47,314 nucleotides of DNA from Methanolobus halotolerans (GTDB taxonomy: Archaea; Halobacteriota; Methanosarcinia; Methanosarcinales; Methanosarcinaceae): the NCBI RefSeq assembly GCF_004745425.1, contig NZ_PGGK01000016.1, positions 1 through 47,314 on the forward strand, written 5' to 3'. Positions 27,278-34,645 of the stretch are shown piece by piece. A program made the translations under genes and the position numbers. Position 1 is the stretch's first letter; each line of letters begins with the position of its first letter. The notes beneath the pieces were generated by a model. It did no database searches. It saw nothing but the letters and a program-made list of their open reading frames with translations, and was not told where the DNA came from.

Positions 27278-27416
27278 CTTTGCACGAGAGAAGGCATTGG
27301 CCGTCTACAACCAGGCACCGAAACAATGGGACGAGTTGGCGCAAATCCCTGGTGCCATGGGTGAATTGGCGTTGAGCGTTAAATTCCTTGCGGGGCTTGA
27401 GCATGGGCTGGTCTAA
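27267..27416 (+). CDS. Small hypothetical protein, 49 residues
   Basis: The frame begins MPSDFAREKALAVYNQAPKQ and ends VKFLAGLEHGLV. GGAGTGAT lies seven bases before the ATG, and the end overlaps the next gene by 14 bases, both signs of a packed viral operon. Mostly helical, soluble, no motif recognised. Confidence 0.5.
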   Translation: MPSDFAREKALAVYNQAPKQWDELAQIPGAMGELALSVKFLAGLEHGLV

Positions 27417-27744
27417 GAGAGGAGGCTATGCAGGCCGACCGATTGGATCCACAAAGGACCGCTACTGGCTCAGCGAAGGCCATATGGAGCGTAGGTTCAA
27501 CCATGCTATGGATGTCTGCAGATCTACCCTGGACCGGGTAGGTCAGTGTCCCAAGTGCCACAAAGAGACATCAATATGCATTGAAGCAGGAGTCACTACA
27601 AAGCTTGGTGCCCGGTCCTGGTGGAAATGCTCCGAATGCAGGCATGAAAATACACGTGAGATCTCTCCCGAGAGAATGGCCGAATATTATGCCGAAGACC
27701 TGACAAGCATGGAAGATGCGAGATCATCGGAGGCTACGGCATGA
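27403..27744 (+). CDS. Small zinc-ribbon protein
   Basis: About 113 residues. A basic N-terminus (GWSKRGGYAGRPIGSTKDRY) is followed by a helix and a zinc ribbon, CPKCHKETSICIE with a second WWKCSECRHEN, then an acidic tail. The four cysteines in two CxxC pairs should bind one zinc. The ATG at 27403 is used; an upstream TTG in frame is weaker. The stop overlaps the next start (ATGA). Likely a DNA- or RNA-binding viral accessory protein; no family recognised. Confidence 0.65.
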   Translation: MGWSKRGGYAGRPIGSTKDRYWLSEGHMERRFNHAMDVCRSTLDRVGQCPKCHKETSICIEAGVTTKLGARSWWKCSECRHENTREISPERMAEYYAEDLTSMEDARSSEATA

Positions 27745-27887
27745 CCATAAACAACATGCCTCTTTTACACGGTCAGATAGTTGCAGAATGTGCATGCGAC
27801 AACTGTGGTTTTGTTTTTAATATTGACTGGTATTACAAGGACAATTCTGTCTACTGCCCGGAATGTAACATGGAGGTCAGACCCTGA
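27741..27887 (+). CDS. Minimal zinc-ribbon protein, 48 residues
   Basis: The ATG overlaps the previous stop. After a 15-residue lead the protein is a bare ribbon: CACDNCGFVF, then YYKDNSVYCPECNMEV. Two CxxC pairs about 20 residues apart define a rubredoxin-like zinc site. Part of the run of tiny zinc proteins in this operon; function unknown. Confidence 0.6.
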   Translation: MTINNMPLLHGQIVAECACDNCGFVFNIDWYYKDNSVYCPECNMEVRP

Positions 27888-27899
27888 AGGTCACCTCTT

Positions 27900-27947
27900 A
27901 CTCCGGGACAGCAGGTTCATTTCCAGGTTCAAGTCCTGGCCGGAGCA
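27900..27947 (+). other. tRNA-like fold lacking the anticodon arm
   Basis: A canonical T-arm, CCAGG, loop TTCAAGT (fits the TTCRANY consensus), CCTGG, lies at 27923-27939. The following CCGGAG (27940-27945) pairs with CTCCGG at 27901-27906 as a six-base acceptor-like stem. Only 16 bases lie between acceptor and T-stem, with AGCAGGTTCA resembling a D-loop, so no anticodon arm fits. It lies in the only noncoding gap of the operon. It could be a deleted tRNA, an attachment-site fragment or chance. Confidence 0.45.
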
Positions 27948-27999
27948 CTGGTCTGAATATTGCAGGCCTCTTCCATGCAACTGAAAGGAAGTGAGACAA

Positions 28000-28299
28000 A
28001 TGACAGAAGAGATTGAAGTGTACATCGATTTTGATAGATTGCCAAGCGGCATAGGTAGAGCAAAGAACGATCCCCTAAAACACATAGGTTCTGCAGACGT
28101 GGAAAGGATCCAGCAGTGGATTCGCAGCAAAGTTTCTGGTGAGAACGAGGTATTTGCGGTCATAACCGGCAGAGCATCCAGGTTTGTGAACATGGTCGCA
28201 ACAGCAGAACTTGCATCATGCAACAACGTTACAAGAATAGGGTGGTCCCAAGCCGGAATGGTGCCTATTGTAGTGAAAGATTTCAGGAGGAATACCTGA
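28000..28299 (+). CDS. Uncharacterised small protein, 99 residues
   Basis: Starts MTEEIEVYIDFDRLPSGIG after a GGAAGTGAG site, followed by a helix (SADVERIQQWIRSKV) and FAVITGRASRFVNMVATAEL, then VPIVVKDFRR. The alternating beta and alpha pattern with a glycine turn resembles small nucleic-acid-binding folds of the Alba type, but the similarity is only by eye. The stop overlaps the next start (TGATG). Confidence 0.6.
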   Translation: MTEEIEVYIDFDRLPSGIGRAKNDPLKHIGSADVERIQQWIRSKVSGENEVFAVITGRASRFVNMVATAELASCNNVTRIGWSQAGMVPIVVKDFRRNT

Positions 28300-28559
28300 T
28301 GAACGATACCTTGCCAAATCCAGTATCAAAGATTGGTTCTGAAACCCGCATCATCTATACACAGGGATACGATATCTCAACAAAGATCGGTGCAGAGGTA
28401 GATTCAAAAGGTAACATCAAACCGAACGCACAGATCACGATATCCAGAAGACTTGAAAATGGTGACGAGATCCGGGAACTGATTCATGCAGATGTTTCCA
28501 GAGGCGTTGAGGAAGTAGTGAATGCAATCGACGATATCCTGAAAAGAGGTGTTCAGTAA
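28299..28559 (+). CDS. Uncharacterised small protein, 86 residues
   Basis: A strong AGGAGG site lies eight bases before the ATG. The sequence (PVSKIGSETRIIYTQGYDIS, KPNAQITISRRLENGDEIRE, then a C-terminal helix EEVVNAIDDILKRG) suggests a small alpha/beta protein. No family recognised. It is coupled to genes on both sides by stop-start overlaps. Confidence 0.6.
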   Translation: MNDTLPNPVSKIGSETRIIYTQGYDISTKIGAEVDSKGNIKPNAQITISRRLENGDEIRELIHADVSRGVEEVVNAIDDILKRGVQ

Positions 28560-28711
28560 TGGCAACCTGGTATTGTGGCAACTGTGGATACGAATTCTAT
28601 GCATCGCATTTCTCTGAAGAGGAGGATTGTCCGGAATGTGGGACTCTTCTCTACAATGGTTCGCAGCTGTGCAGGAACATCCTTCAGGATACGGGATACG
28701 AGGTGGAATGA
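28559..28711 (+). CDS. Minimal zinc-ribbon protein, 50 residues
   Basis: TAATG overlap with the previous gene. The protein is a near-terminal ribbon: WYCGNCGYEF, then EEDCPECGTLLY, followed by a short tail ending GYEVE. The second of the tiny two-CxxC proteins in this operon. Function unknown. Confidence 0.6.
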   Translation: MATWYCGNCGYEFYASHFSEEEDCPECGTLLYNGSQLCRNILQDTGYEVE

Positions 28712-28860
28712 TGTCCAACCAACAGGATATCCATGAGATGCTTGTGCAGATGTCTGCAAAAATATGCCTTCTTGAGGAAGAGCTTGCCGATCTGAAGTGC
28801 AGGATCGAGAATCATATGCAATCTAACCAGGAAATGAGAGAAGCCCATGGACTTTACTGA
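28708..28860 (+). CDS. Small coiled-coil protein, 50 residues
   Basis: Starts at tandem ATGs (28708 or 28711) preceded by GAGGTGG. The body is a heptad-like helix (MLVQMSAKICLLEEELADLK) followed by a short tail. It probably multimerises or binds a partner; nothing more specific can be said. Confidence 0.5.
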   Translation: MMSNQQDIHEMLVQMSAKICLLEEELADLKCRIENHMQSNQEMREAHGLY

Positions 28861-28869
28861 GGTTTGAAA

Positions 28870-29853
28870 ATGAGACTTGATAAAGATAAACTTGTACCCA
28901 TCCTTGAGATGATGGGATATGGCACTCTAAATGGTACTGATGTATGGAAAAAGGCCAGCCAAACCCCTGGAGAGTACGTGTTCTGGGGAGTTGATTTCAA
29001 GAAGAACGAGGTTTTCAAATGGGTCGAGGATCACCGGGAATACGATGTCCCAGGCGACCAGACCTTCGTGGAACTTAAGAAGCTGATCGGAAGTTCATGT
29101 GAACAAAGTGGTGAACCCGATATAGACGAACCTTTCGCCGACCAAAGCAAGGAGGATTGTCCAGAAGGGTCCACTGGTGAAGAGAATGCATCACCATCTT
29201 ATGAAAATAACGCTACACCAACAAAGTTGCTTGACCTCATCCATGGATATGTCGGTAACGATGTCCTAGAGGTATTTGGGGACACTGGCAGTGGTAAATC
29301 CAAGTTCGCTATGGCACTTGCAAAGGAGGCAATAGCTGCAGGAAAGAAAGTATTCTATCTTGATACCGAACGAAACCTTACAGAAGCAGATATTGCAGGC
29401 CTTAAGGGATGTGAGTACAAGTATACGCCGGTTATCGAAGAGATCGATTCCATATGTCAGAAACTTCCTGCAGTGGATGTGGTCATTGTAGATTCCATCG
29501 GTTTCCCCATCTTGACATCATACGCAAGGCTCAGTGTCAAGCAGAAAGGGGATGCTCTACTGAAGCTCATTGCAATTTTCGGTGATATGAAGAACTGGGC
29601 CTACAAGAACAACGGCATTGTTGTTGTAACCAACCAACCGGAGAGTGAGTTCAACAAAGCTTCAAACCATGTCCTCCGTCCCTTCGGAGACAAGAGCCAG
29701 TTTGCTGCCAAGGAGATCTGGAAGACCGAGATCGTGGACCGCAAACCTGTCTACACCAACATCCGTATCAGTGCTTTCAGGAGCAGGAGTGTTGGCCACC
29801 GGACAAAGATCGCGGACATGAAGATCAGCAGCAATGGTGTGGAGGTAGTCTGA
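28870..29853 (+). CDS. RadB/RecA-like ATPase with a novel N-terminal domain
   Basis: About 327 residues. Residues 1-75 form an unrecognised domain (LDKDKLVPILEMMGYGTLNG, FWGVDFKKNEVFKW), followed by an acidic linker of about 40 residues, then a RecA-fold ATPase with Walker A GDTGSGKS (137-144), YLDTERN, Walker B VDVVIVDSIG (203-210) and a sensor VVVTNQPESEF. This resembles archaeal RadB more than RadA, since no helix-hairpin-helix domain is present. It likely serves viral recombination or replication. The ATG at 28870 is chosen over a TTG six bases upstream. Confidence 0.8.
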   Translation: MRLDKDKLVPILEMMGYGTLNGTDVWKKASQTPGEYVFWGVDFKKNEVFKWVEDHREYDVPGDQTFVELKKLIGSSCEQSGEPDIDEPFADQSKEDCPEGSTGEENASPSYENNATPTKLLDLIHGYVGNDVLEVFGDTGSGKSKFAMALAKEAIAAGKKVFYLDTERNLTEADIAGLKGCEYKYTPVIEEIDSICQKLPAVDVVIVDSIGFPILTSYARLSVKQKGDALLKLIAIFGDMKNWAYKNNGIVVVTNQPESEFNKASNHVLRPFGDKSQFAAKEIWKTEIVDRKPVYTNIRISAFRSRSVGHRTKIADMKISSNGVEVV

Positions 29854-29963
29854 TGCCCACGCAAACCATATGCTGTAAGTGTGAAGGTACTGGGACTATA
29901 CCTGCTTATCAAGGGGACTCTGACTGCAATGATACAGGGAAACGGAGGGAGGCCGAGGTATGA
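29853..29963 (+). CDS. Minimal zinc-knuckle peptide, 36 residues
   Basis: TGATG overlap with the RadB-like gene. MPTQTICCKCEGTGTIPAYQ has the CxxCxGxG half of a DnaJ-type zinc motif, then a Cys in DSDCNDTG; a single knuckle. The next gene overlaps its stop. Probably real because of the tight coupling, but unknown. Confidence 0.45.
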   Translation: MPTQTICCKCEGTGTIPAYQGDSDCNDTGKRREAEV

Positions 29964-30571
29964 ACTCCAACTTACCTTTAAATGCAGAAGCTTCAAAGGA
30001 AAAGTTCGTGTATCCTGCCAATGCAGCGATCAAAGATGCATACATTGGTCTTCTGGGAATGATGAAGCTCCAAAAGAAAATAAGGTTCTACATACATGAA
30101 TGTGTCCTTTCCATTCTTGAGCAGAATGGATGGGTAACAGATTATAACCCAGGTGATCCTAAATTTAAGCCAGATAAGAATTACAAGAAAGGCCTGCGTT
30201 ACCTCAAGGTCCTTGAAACCCCTTACTTCAAGTTCATCGGGCCCGGAAGGATCGAGCTCTGTGTTTACGATGCTGCTACAAAGCGCAGGATTACCAATTT
30301 TGACCAGTTCTTCAAGCTATGTGCCGATGATCCTCATATGTCAGAGTACACCAGCTGTGATGAAGAAGTGATCTTCGAAGAGTGGAACGATGTCATCTGC
30401 TGTTCAGATGTCCATGAAGATGAGATCGCTGCAGAGATCTGTATGATGGATTCTGCAGTACCTCTCAAGGAGGATGTGCTAAAAAGTACTTTTGAACTTA
30501 ATTTTGATAAACAAGAGTACTTTGATCAATTTTCTGCTGAGCTAACTTCTTCCGACGATATAGGAGTGTGA
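29960..30571 (+). CDS. Uncharacterised proviral protein, 203 residues
   Basis: Overlaps the previous stop (GTATGA) with GAGGT upstream. The N-terminal half is basic and helical (KLQKKIRFYIHECVLSILEQ, KPDKNYKKGLRYLKVLETPY), the C-terminal half strongly acidic. No motif recognised. It ends the packed run of genes before the inverted-repeat region. Confidence 0.65.
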   Translation: MNSNLPLNAEASKEKFVYPANAAIKDAYIGLLGMMKLQKKIRFYIHECVLSILEQNGWVTDYNPGDPKFKPDKNYKKGLRYLKVLETPYFKFIGPGRIELCVYDAATKRRITNFDQFFKLCADDPHMSEYTSCDEEVIFEEWNDVICCSDVHEDEIAAEICMMDSAVPLKEDVLKSTFELNFDKQEYFDQFSAELTSSDDIGV

Positions 30572-30591
30572 CTGTCTTAATCTGATGCGTA

Positions 30592-30717
30592 TATGCGTAT
30601 GGTATACGCATACTCTAAAACCCCCGTACCCCCAAAATAAACGATATGCTGCGAACTTTCGCGATTTAAAAATAGTGGATACTATTTTTACGCACATAGT
30701 ATGTGTACGCATACTAT
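30592..30717. repeat. Cluster of inverted repeats, candidate origin or operator
   Basis: Three perfect hairpins occur within 126 bases: TATGCGTAT/ATACGCATA (9 bp arms, 3-base loop, 30592-30612), TAAAAATAGT/ACTATTTTTA (10 bp arms, loop GGAT, 30667-30690) and ATAGTATG/CATACTAT (30696-30717). A short GCGAA/TTCGC lies at 30651-30662. The core TACGCATA or its complement recurs several times, like iterons. It fills the 193-base gap between the early-gene run and the packaging block, so an origin, a major operator or both is plausible. Confidence 0.55.
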
Positions 30718-30764
30718 ACGCATAGCGAACAGGACAAATTCCGCACTATATTTCAGGAGAAGAA

Positions 30765-31214
30765 ATGAAAGTCCATATTCATTTGAATGTCGATCATGAG
30801 AAAAAAATGTTATTTGAATCACTGAAGGAAGTTCATGGAAAAACGTTCACTGACATTCTTGAGGAAGGTCTTGATGCATGCCTGTCTGAAATAGTCCCGT
30901 CTAAGCTCATGGAAGAGGAGATCGCACAAACCAGATCGAGGCTTATGGAACTCGAACAGAACCTTGTGAAGATACGAATGATCGAACAACAGAGGAAACT
31001 ACAGAACAAGGCAGCTAAAAAAGAAGACAGTATAGCTGAAGACTATCTTGAGATAATGAGAAACCAACGCTTTGAGGAGAGCAGGGACAGTCTCTTCATT
31101 CAGTGGAAGAGGTTGGACATGAATTGGCCTCGAATTGTTGATTTGTTCCAGTTCAAGAATGCGACCGAAGCTAAGGCATGGTTTGCAAAGAAAATGATTG
31201 GGATGGAATTATGA
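30765..31214 (+). CDS. RHH-like coiled-coil protein, 149 residues
   Basis: Starts MKVHIHLNVDHEKKMLFESL with AGGAGA upstream. The first 45 residues (short strand, then helices FESLKEVHGKTFTDILEEGL) suggest an RHH or similar dimerisation fold, followed by a long coiled coil (EEEIAQTRSRLMELEQNLVK) and a C-terminal helical region with FIQWKRLDMNWPRIVDLF. It is next to the inverted-repeat cluster and may bind it. Family unrecognised. Confidence 0.6.
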   Translation: MKVHIHLNVDHEKKMLFESLKEVHGKTFTDILEEGLDACLSEIVPSKLMEEEIAQTRSRLMELEQNLVKIRMIEQQRKLQNKAAKKEDSIAEDYLEIMRNQRFEESRDSLFIQWKRLDMNWPRIVDLFQFKNATEAKAWFAKKMIGMEL

Positions 31215-31495
31215 CCTTCACCCCGGTATCTCGTCTCTGTATCTATTGTAAAGAGAAAATTTACATCACAGAGCCTGTTGACAGGGTCACCTGCACCAGA
31301 TGTGGTGAAGTGATAAAGGTTGTCATAGGAAGGACGGTACGGTTGTCAAGGATCCCCGTTGATTTAAGCGAAAAGGCCTCAAATTTGCCAATCTCGGTAA
31401 GAACACAGGGAAGTGGGAAGATAGTGAGCTCCAAGCAGGAAAAAATCGAACACACGCAAAAAACCAATATTTCGAACACTAAAAAAAGAGGATGA
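31211..31495 (+). CDS. Zinc-ribbon protein, 94 residues
   Basis: ATGA overlap with the previous gene. The N-terminal ribbon CIYCKEKIYITEPVDRVTCT followed by RCGEVIKV gives two CxxC pairs. The C-terminal half is basic, low in structure and rich in Ser, Lys and Thr (KIEHTQKTNISNTKKRG), suggesting nucleic-acid contact. Function unknown. Confidence 0.6.
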   Translation: MTFTPVSRLCIYCKEKIYITEPVDRVTCTRCGEVIKVVIGRTVRLSRIPVDLSEKASNLPISVRTQGSGKIVSSKQEKIEHTQKTNISNTKKRG

Positions 31496-31497
31496 AC

Positions 31498-32730
31498 ATG
31501 CAGGTACAGAACAAGCCAATAGCTGACCTAAAACCTTTTGTGAACAATCCGAAAAAACATCCTGAAAGCCAGCTTAGCATGCTGAAGAAGTCAATGTCTG
31601 AGTTCGGATGGACAAATCCCATCCTGATCACTTCCGACAACATGGTCGTAGCAGGCCACGCAAGGCTCCAGGCTGCCCAGGAGCTTGGTCTTACAGAGGT
31701 TCCCGTAATAACCCTCGATCTTCCGTATGGGAAAGCTGTGGCTTATGTCATTGCCGATAACAGGCTGGCCGAACTGGCAGAAACGGATACAGAAAAGCTG
31801 GCAAAGCTGCTGCAGGAAATAGCAGAGATCCCTGACTTCGACTTTGAAGCGATCGGTTACACGTTGGATGCTGTGGACGATCTGCTCGAATCCATAACTC
31901 CGGTTGAAGTAGTGGAGGATGAACCACCGGAGGTGCCAGAGGATGCTGTGACAGTTCTTGGTGATATTTGGGAGATGGGAAATCATCGCCTCCTTTGCGG
32001 TGATAGCACCGACCCGGACCAGGTTGCAAAGCTCATGGGTGAGCAAAGTGCCGATATGGTTTTCACGGACCCGCCTTGGAACGTGAACTATGGAGCTACA
32101 AAACATCCTTCCTGGAAGCAGCGAAGCATAATGAACGATGCAATGGAGACTGAGGACTTCAAAGAGTTCATGATGGCAAGCTTCAGCTGCATGAACCGGT
32201 TCTCAAAGGACGGATGTCCCACCTACGTTGTGATGTCTGCCCAGGAATGGGGGAACATGATGCTCTCCCTGAAAGAGAACAACTACCACTGGAGCAGCAC
32301 GATCATCTGGGCAAAGGATAGGCTCGTCCTCTCCAGGAAGGACTACCACACCCAGTATGAGCCCATATGGTATGGCTGGAAGGACGGGGCTCCAAGGCTG
32401 TGCCAGGTGGAGGACAGGAAACAGTCAGACGTCTGGGAATTTGAAAGGCCCTCCGCCTCCGAACTTCATCCAACCACAAAGCCGGTGGCCCTTGTTGCAA
32501 ATGCCATCAGCAACTCCTCCCGGCAGAAAAGTATTGTGTTAGACCTGTTCGGTGGATCTGGAACTACCCTAATTGCGTCACATCAACTCAATCGCGTCTG
32601 TTACGGAGTTGAACTGGATCCCCGGTACGTCGATGTCATCCTTCAGAGGTATGTCAATCTGACCGGAGATTGCGAACTGAAAAAAAATGGAGAGATATAC
32701 ACATGGGAAGAAAAAAGGGCAGCAAAATAA
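31498..32730 (+). CDS. ParB-like/DNA methyltransferase fusion
   Basis: About 410 residues. Residues 1-85 are a ParB/Srx-type domain (IADLKPFVNNPKKHPESQL, VVAGHARLQAAQELGLTEVP). After an acidic linker comes an N6-adenine or N4-cytosine methylase with catalytic DPPW (191-194), a divergent middle (ELHPTTKPVAL) and the SAM-binding loop LDLFGGSGTTLIA. The order DPPW before FGGSGTT marks the beta class. This fusion is common in phages, where it protects or marks viral DNA. The ATG at 31498 has GAGG six bases upstream; the one at 31492 has none at proper spacing. Confidence 0.85.
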   Translation: MQVQNKPIADLKPFVNNPKKHPESQLSMLKKSMSEFGWTNPILITSDNMVVAGHARLQAAQELGLTEVPVITLDLPYGKAVAYVIADNRLAELAETDTEKLAKLLQEIAEIPDFDFEAIGYTLDAVDDLLESITPVEVVEDEPPEVPEDAVTVLGDIWEMGNHRLLCGDSTDPDQVAKLMGEQSADMVFTDPPWNVNYGATKHPSWKQRSIMNDAMETEDFKEFMMASFSCMNRFSKDGCPTYVVMSAQEWGNMMLSLKENNYHWSSTIIWAKDRLVLSRKDYHTQYEPIWYGWKDGAPRLCQVEDRKQSDVWEFERPSASELHPTTKPVALVANAISNSSRQKSIVLDLFGGSGTTLIASHQLNRVCYGVELDPRYVDVILQRYVNLTGDCELKKNGEIYTWEEKRAAK

Positions 32731-33137
32731 TGGTCGAGATATCCGATCCGCTCATCAAACTGCTCAAGTCCGGTGTACCTGTGGTTCACGCCTGCGATGC
32801 CGTGGGGATCTCTCCGTCGAGCTACTATGACTGGATGAAGCTTGGCGAACGAGCAACATCCGGGCAGCACCATGAGTTCTATCTCCGTGTCAAGCAGGCC
32901 AGGGCGGAGGCCATTGCCAGGAACGTTGCCATCATTCAGAAGGCAGCAACCCATACATGGCAGGCTGCAGCATGGTGGCTTGAGCGCAGCTGTCCTTCCG
33001 AGTTTGCCAAGCGGGACGTTGAGATCAACATGACCCAGAACAACGTCGAGATAAACACCGATGAAACAAGAGAGAGAATCACTAGCAGAATCAATAGCAT
33101 TGCTGCCAGACTCAAAGCGCCAGAAGATCCTGAGTGA
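32703..33137 (+). CDS. terS: Terminase small subunit-like protein
   Basis: About 144 residues. A helix-turn-helix (LLKSGVPVVHACDAVGISPS, YYDWMKLGE) is followed by helical residues (FYLRVKQARAEAIARNVAII, AATHTWQAAAWWLER), the arrangement of phage small terminases that recognise packaging DNA. It overlaps the methylase gene by 28 bases and the large terminase by 77 bases. The ATG has GGAG upstream. Called by fold and by position immediately before TerL. Confidence 0.78.
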   Translation: MGRKKGSKIMVEISDPLIKLLKSGVPVVHACDAVGISPSSYYDWMKLGERATSGQHHEFYLRVKQARAEAIARNVAIIQKAATHTWQAAAWWLERSCPSEFAKRDVEINMTQNNVEINTDETRERITSRINSIAARLKAPEDPE

Positions 33138-34386
33138 TATCAGCGATGAAGAGGTCCAGCAACTGGAATACGACTGGAAGTTCTGGGCCAGGCCAAACCA
33201 GCTTGCTCCGGAAGGGGACTGGCAGTATTGGTTGGTACTTTCTGGAAGAGGCTGGGGCAAATCAAGGGTAGGAGCCGAATGGGTCCGGGAAAGAGTAGAG
33301 TCAGGTAAGGCCCGTAGGATAGCTCTTGTAGCACCCACTGCAGCCGATGCCAGGGACACGATGGTAGAAGGAGAATCCGGTATATTGTCAGTCTGCCCTC
33401 CATGGAATCGGCCTGTATACGAGCCATCCAAACGCAGGCTCACCTGGCCCAGTGGTGCGGTTGCTTTGCTTTTTAGTGCCGAGGAACCGGACAGGTTGAG
33501 AGGTCCCCAGCATGACACTGCCTGGTGTGACGAGATCGCGGCCTGGAAGTACCCGGACAGGACATGGGACATGCTGCAGTTTGGCTTAAGGCTTGGAGAT
33601 GATCCTAGGGCAGCTATCACAACAACTCCTCGGCCAATCCCGCTAGTTAAAGCCCTATTGACCGATTCCAGTACACATGTTACAAGAGGATCCACCTATG
33701 AGAACCTGTCCAACCTGGCACGGGCCTTCATCGACGTTATCATCAGTCGGTATGAAGGGACCAGACTGGGAAGACAGGAGCTCAACGCAGAGATCCTGGA
33801 CGATAATCCCGATGCACTCTGGACCCGGCAGGTGATAGAGGATGCCAGAGTGTCCAAAGCCCCGGACCTTGTACGTATGGTTGTTGGTGTGGACCCAGCG
33901 GTCACATCCGGCGAGACTTCAGCCGACACCGGCATAGTTGTTGCAGCTGTGGATGAACGCGGGGAGTACTATGTCCTGGGGGATTATACCATTCATGCAA
34001 CACCGAAGAAATGGGCTCAGGAGATCATCGCAGCCTACTACAAACACTCTGCTGACAGGGTCATCGGCGAAGTGAACAACGGAGGGGAGCTCGTGGAGTA
34101 TACTCTCCGGACGATTGATCCTAACATTTCCTACAGATCAGTAAGGGCCAGCCGAGGAAAGCAGACCAGGGCCGAGCCTATCAGTGCTCTCTACGAGCAA
34201 GGCAAGGTTCATCATGTAGGGTCCTTCCCAGCTCTCGAGGATCAGATGTGTGACTGGGTCCCGGGAGAAGGTAGCAGTCCGGATAGGGTGGATGCACTTG
34301 TATGGGCGTTGTCAGAGCTTAGCAAATCAAGGTACGGACCACAGAAATTGAACATATCAGCACTTATCAAAACAAGACCGAGGTAA
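33061..34386 (+). CDS. terL: Terminase large subunit
   Basis: 441 residues, complete. The ATPase domain has Walker A SGRGWGKS (61-68), VALVAPTAADARD-like strand and Walker B CDE (156-158, TAWCDEIAAW). The RNase H-like nuclease follows with VVGVDPA (Asp278), IGEVNNGGELV and SPDRVDALVWAL carrying further acids. This is the DNA-packaging motor of a tailed (head-tail) virus or provirus and the strongest single indication that the block is viral. No portal or capsid gene follows, which is unusual. Confidence 0.95.
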   Translation: MKQERESLAESIALLPDSKRQKILSDISDEEVQQLEYDWKFWARPNQLAPEGDWQYWLVLSGRGWGKSRVGAEWVRERVESGKARRIALVAPTAADARDTMVEGESGILSVCPPWNRPVYEPSKRRLTWPSGAVALLFSAEEPDRLRGPQHDTAWCDEIAAWKYPDRTWDMLQFGLRLGDDPRAAITTTPRPIPLVKALLTDSSTHVTRGSTYENLSNLARAFIDVIISRYEGTRLGRQELNAEILDDNPDALWTRQVIEDARVSKAPDLVRMVVGVDPAVTSGETSADTGIVVAAVDERGEYYVLGDYTIHATPKKWAQEIIAAYYKHSADRVIGEVNNGGELVEYTLRTIDPNISYRSVRASRGKQTRAEPISALYEQGKVHHVGSFPALEDQMCDWVPGEGSSPDRVDALVWALSELSKSRYGPQKLNISALIKTRPR

Positions 34387-34388
34387 TT

Positions 34389-34595
34389 ATGAGACCAAAA
34401 CTCTATGCAACCGTGAGCAAGAATACAACCGCAGTACTTCACCGGGTGATGAGGGAGCAGGATTGTAACAAGAGTCAGGCTGTAGATTTTATTGCGGATT
34501 ATTATTCGAAAACGCAGAACAGTCTTCGTGAGAAGCAGGTGGAAGAGACTGTGGAGCTTGTGATTGAGAAACTGAAGCTGAATAAGTTGGTTTAG
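34389..34595 (+). CDS. RHH-like small protein; source of dispersed 3' repeats
   Basis: 68 residues starting two bases after terL. The N-terminus (PKLYATVSKNTTAVLHRVMR) fits a ribbon-helix-helix strand and helix; the second half (SLREKQVEETVELVIEKLKL) is a charged helix. Its last 30 codons recur, degenerate, at 39.1, 44.95 and 46.1 kb. Stop is TAG. It may be the target gene of a site-specific integrase. Confidence 0.65.
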   Translation: MRPKLYATVSKNTTAVLHRVMREQDCNKSQAVDFIADYYSKTQNSLREKQVEETVELVIEKLKLNKLV

Positions 34596-34640
34596 ATATT
34601 CGAATCAGATACTTCAATTTTTTGGTAGGGTATAGGTAAG
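34500..34640 (+). repeat. Dispersed repeat, copy A (intact 3' end)
   Basis: The 3' end of the RHH gene from TATTCGAAAACGCAGAAC (34503-34520) through the stop and about 45 bases of downstream sequence (ATATTCGAATCAGAT ... TATAGGTAAGCCCA). Copies B (39123-39222), C (44947-45095) and D (46131-46254) lie in the same orientation and delimit three cargo blocks. Confidence 0.75.
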
Positions 34641-34645
34641 CCCAC

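Noticed and set aside
27900-27947. A complete tRNA gene
   Set aside because: The anticodon arm cannot be fitted between the acceptor and T-stem, and no GCTCCGG-type partner strand lies 70 bases upstream.
27888-27996. An open frame reading through the tRNA-like segment
   Set aside because: No start codon or ribosome-binding site lies between the preceding stop and the frame.
32643-33695. A 350-codon minus-strand frame over the terminase genes
   Set aside because: It is antisense to TerS and TerL, which have complete domain motifs; the sequence looks like low-complexity shadow.
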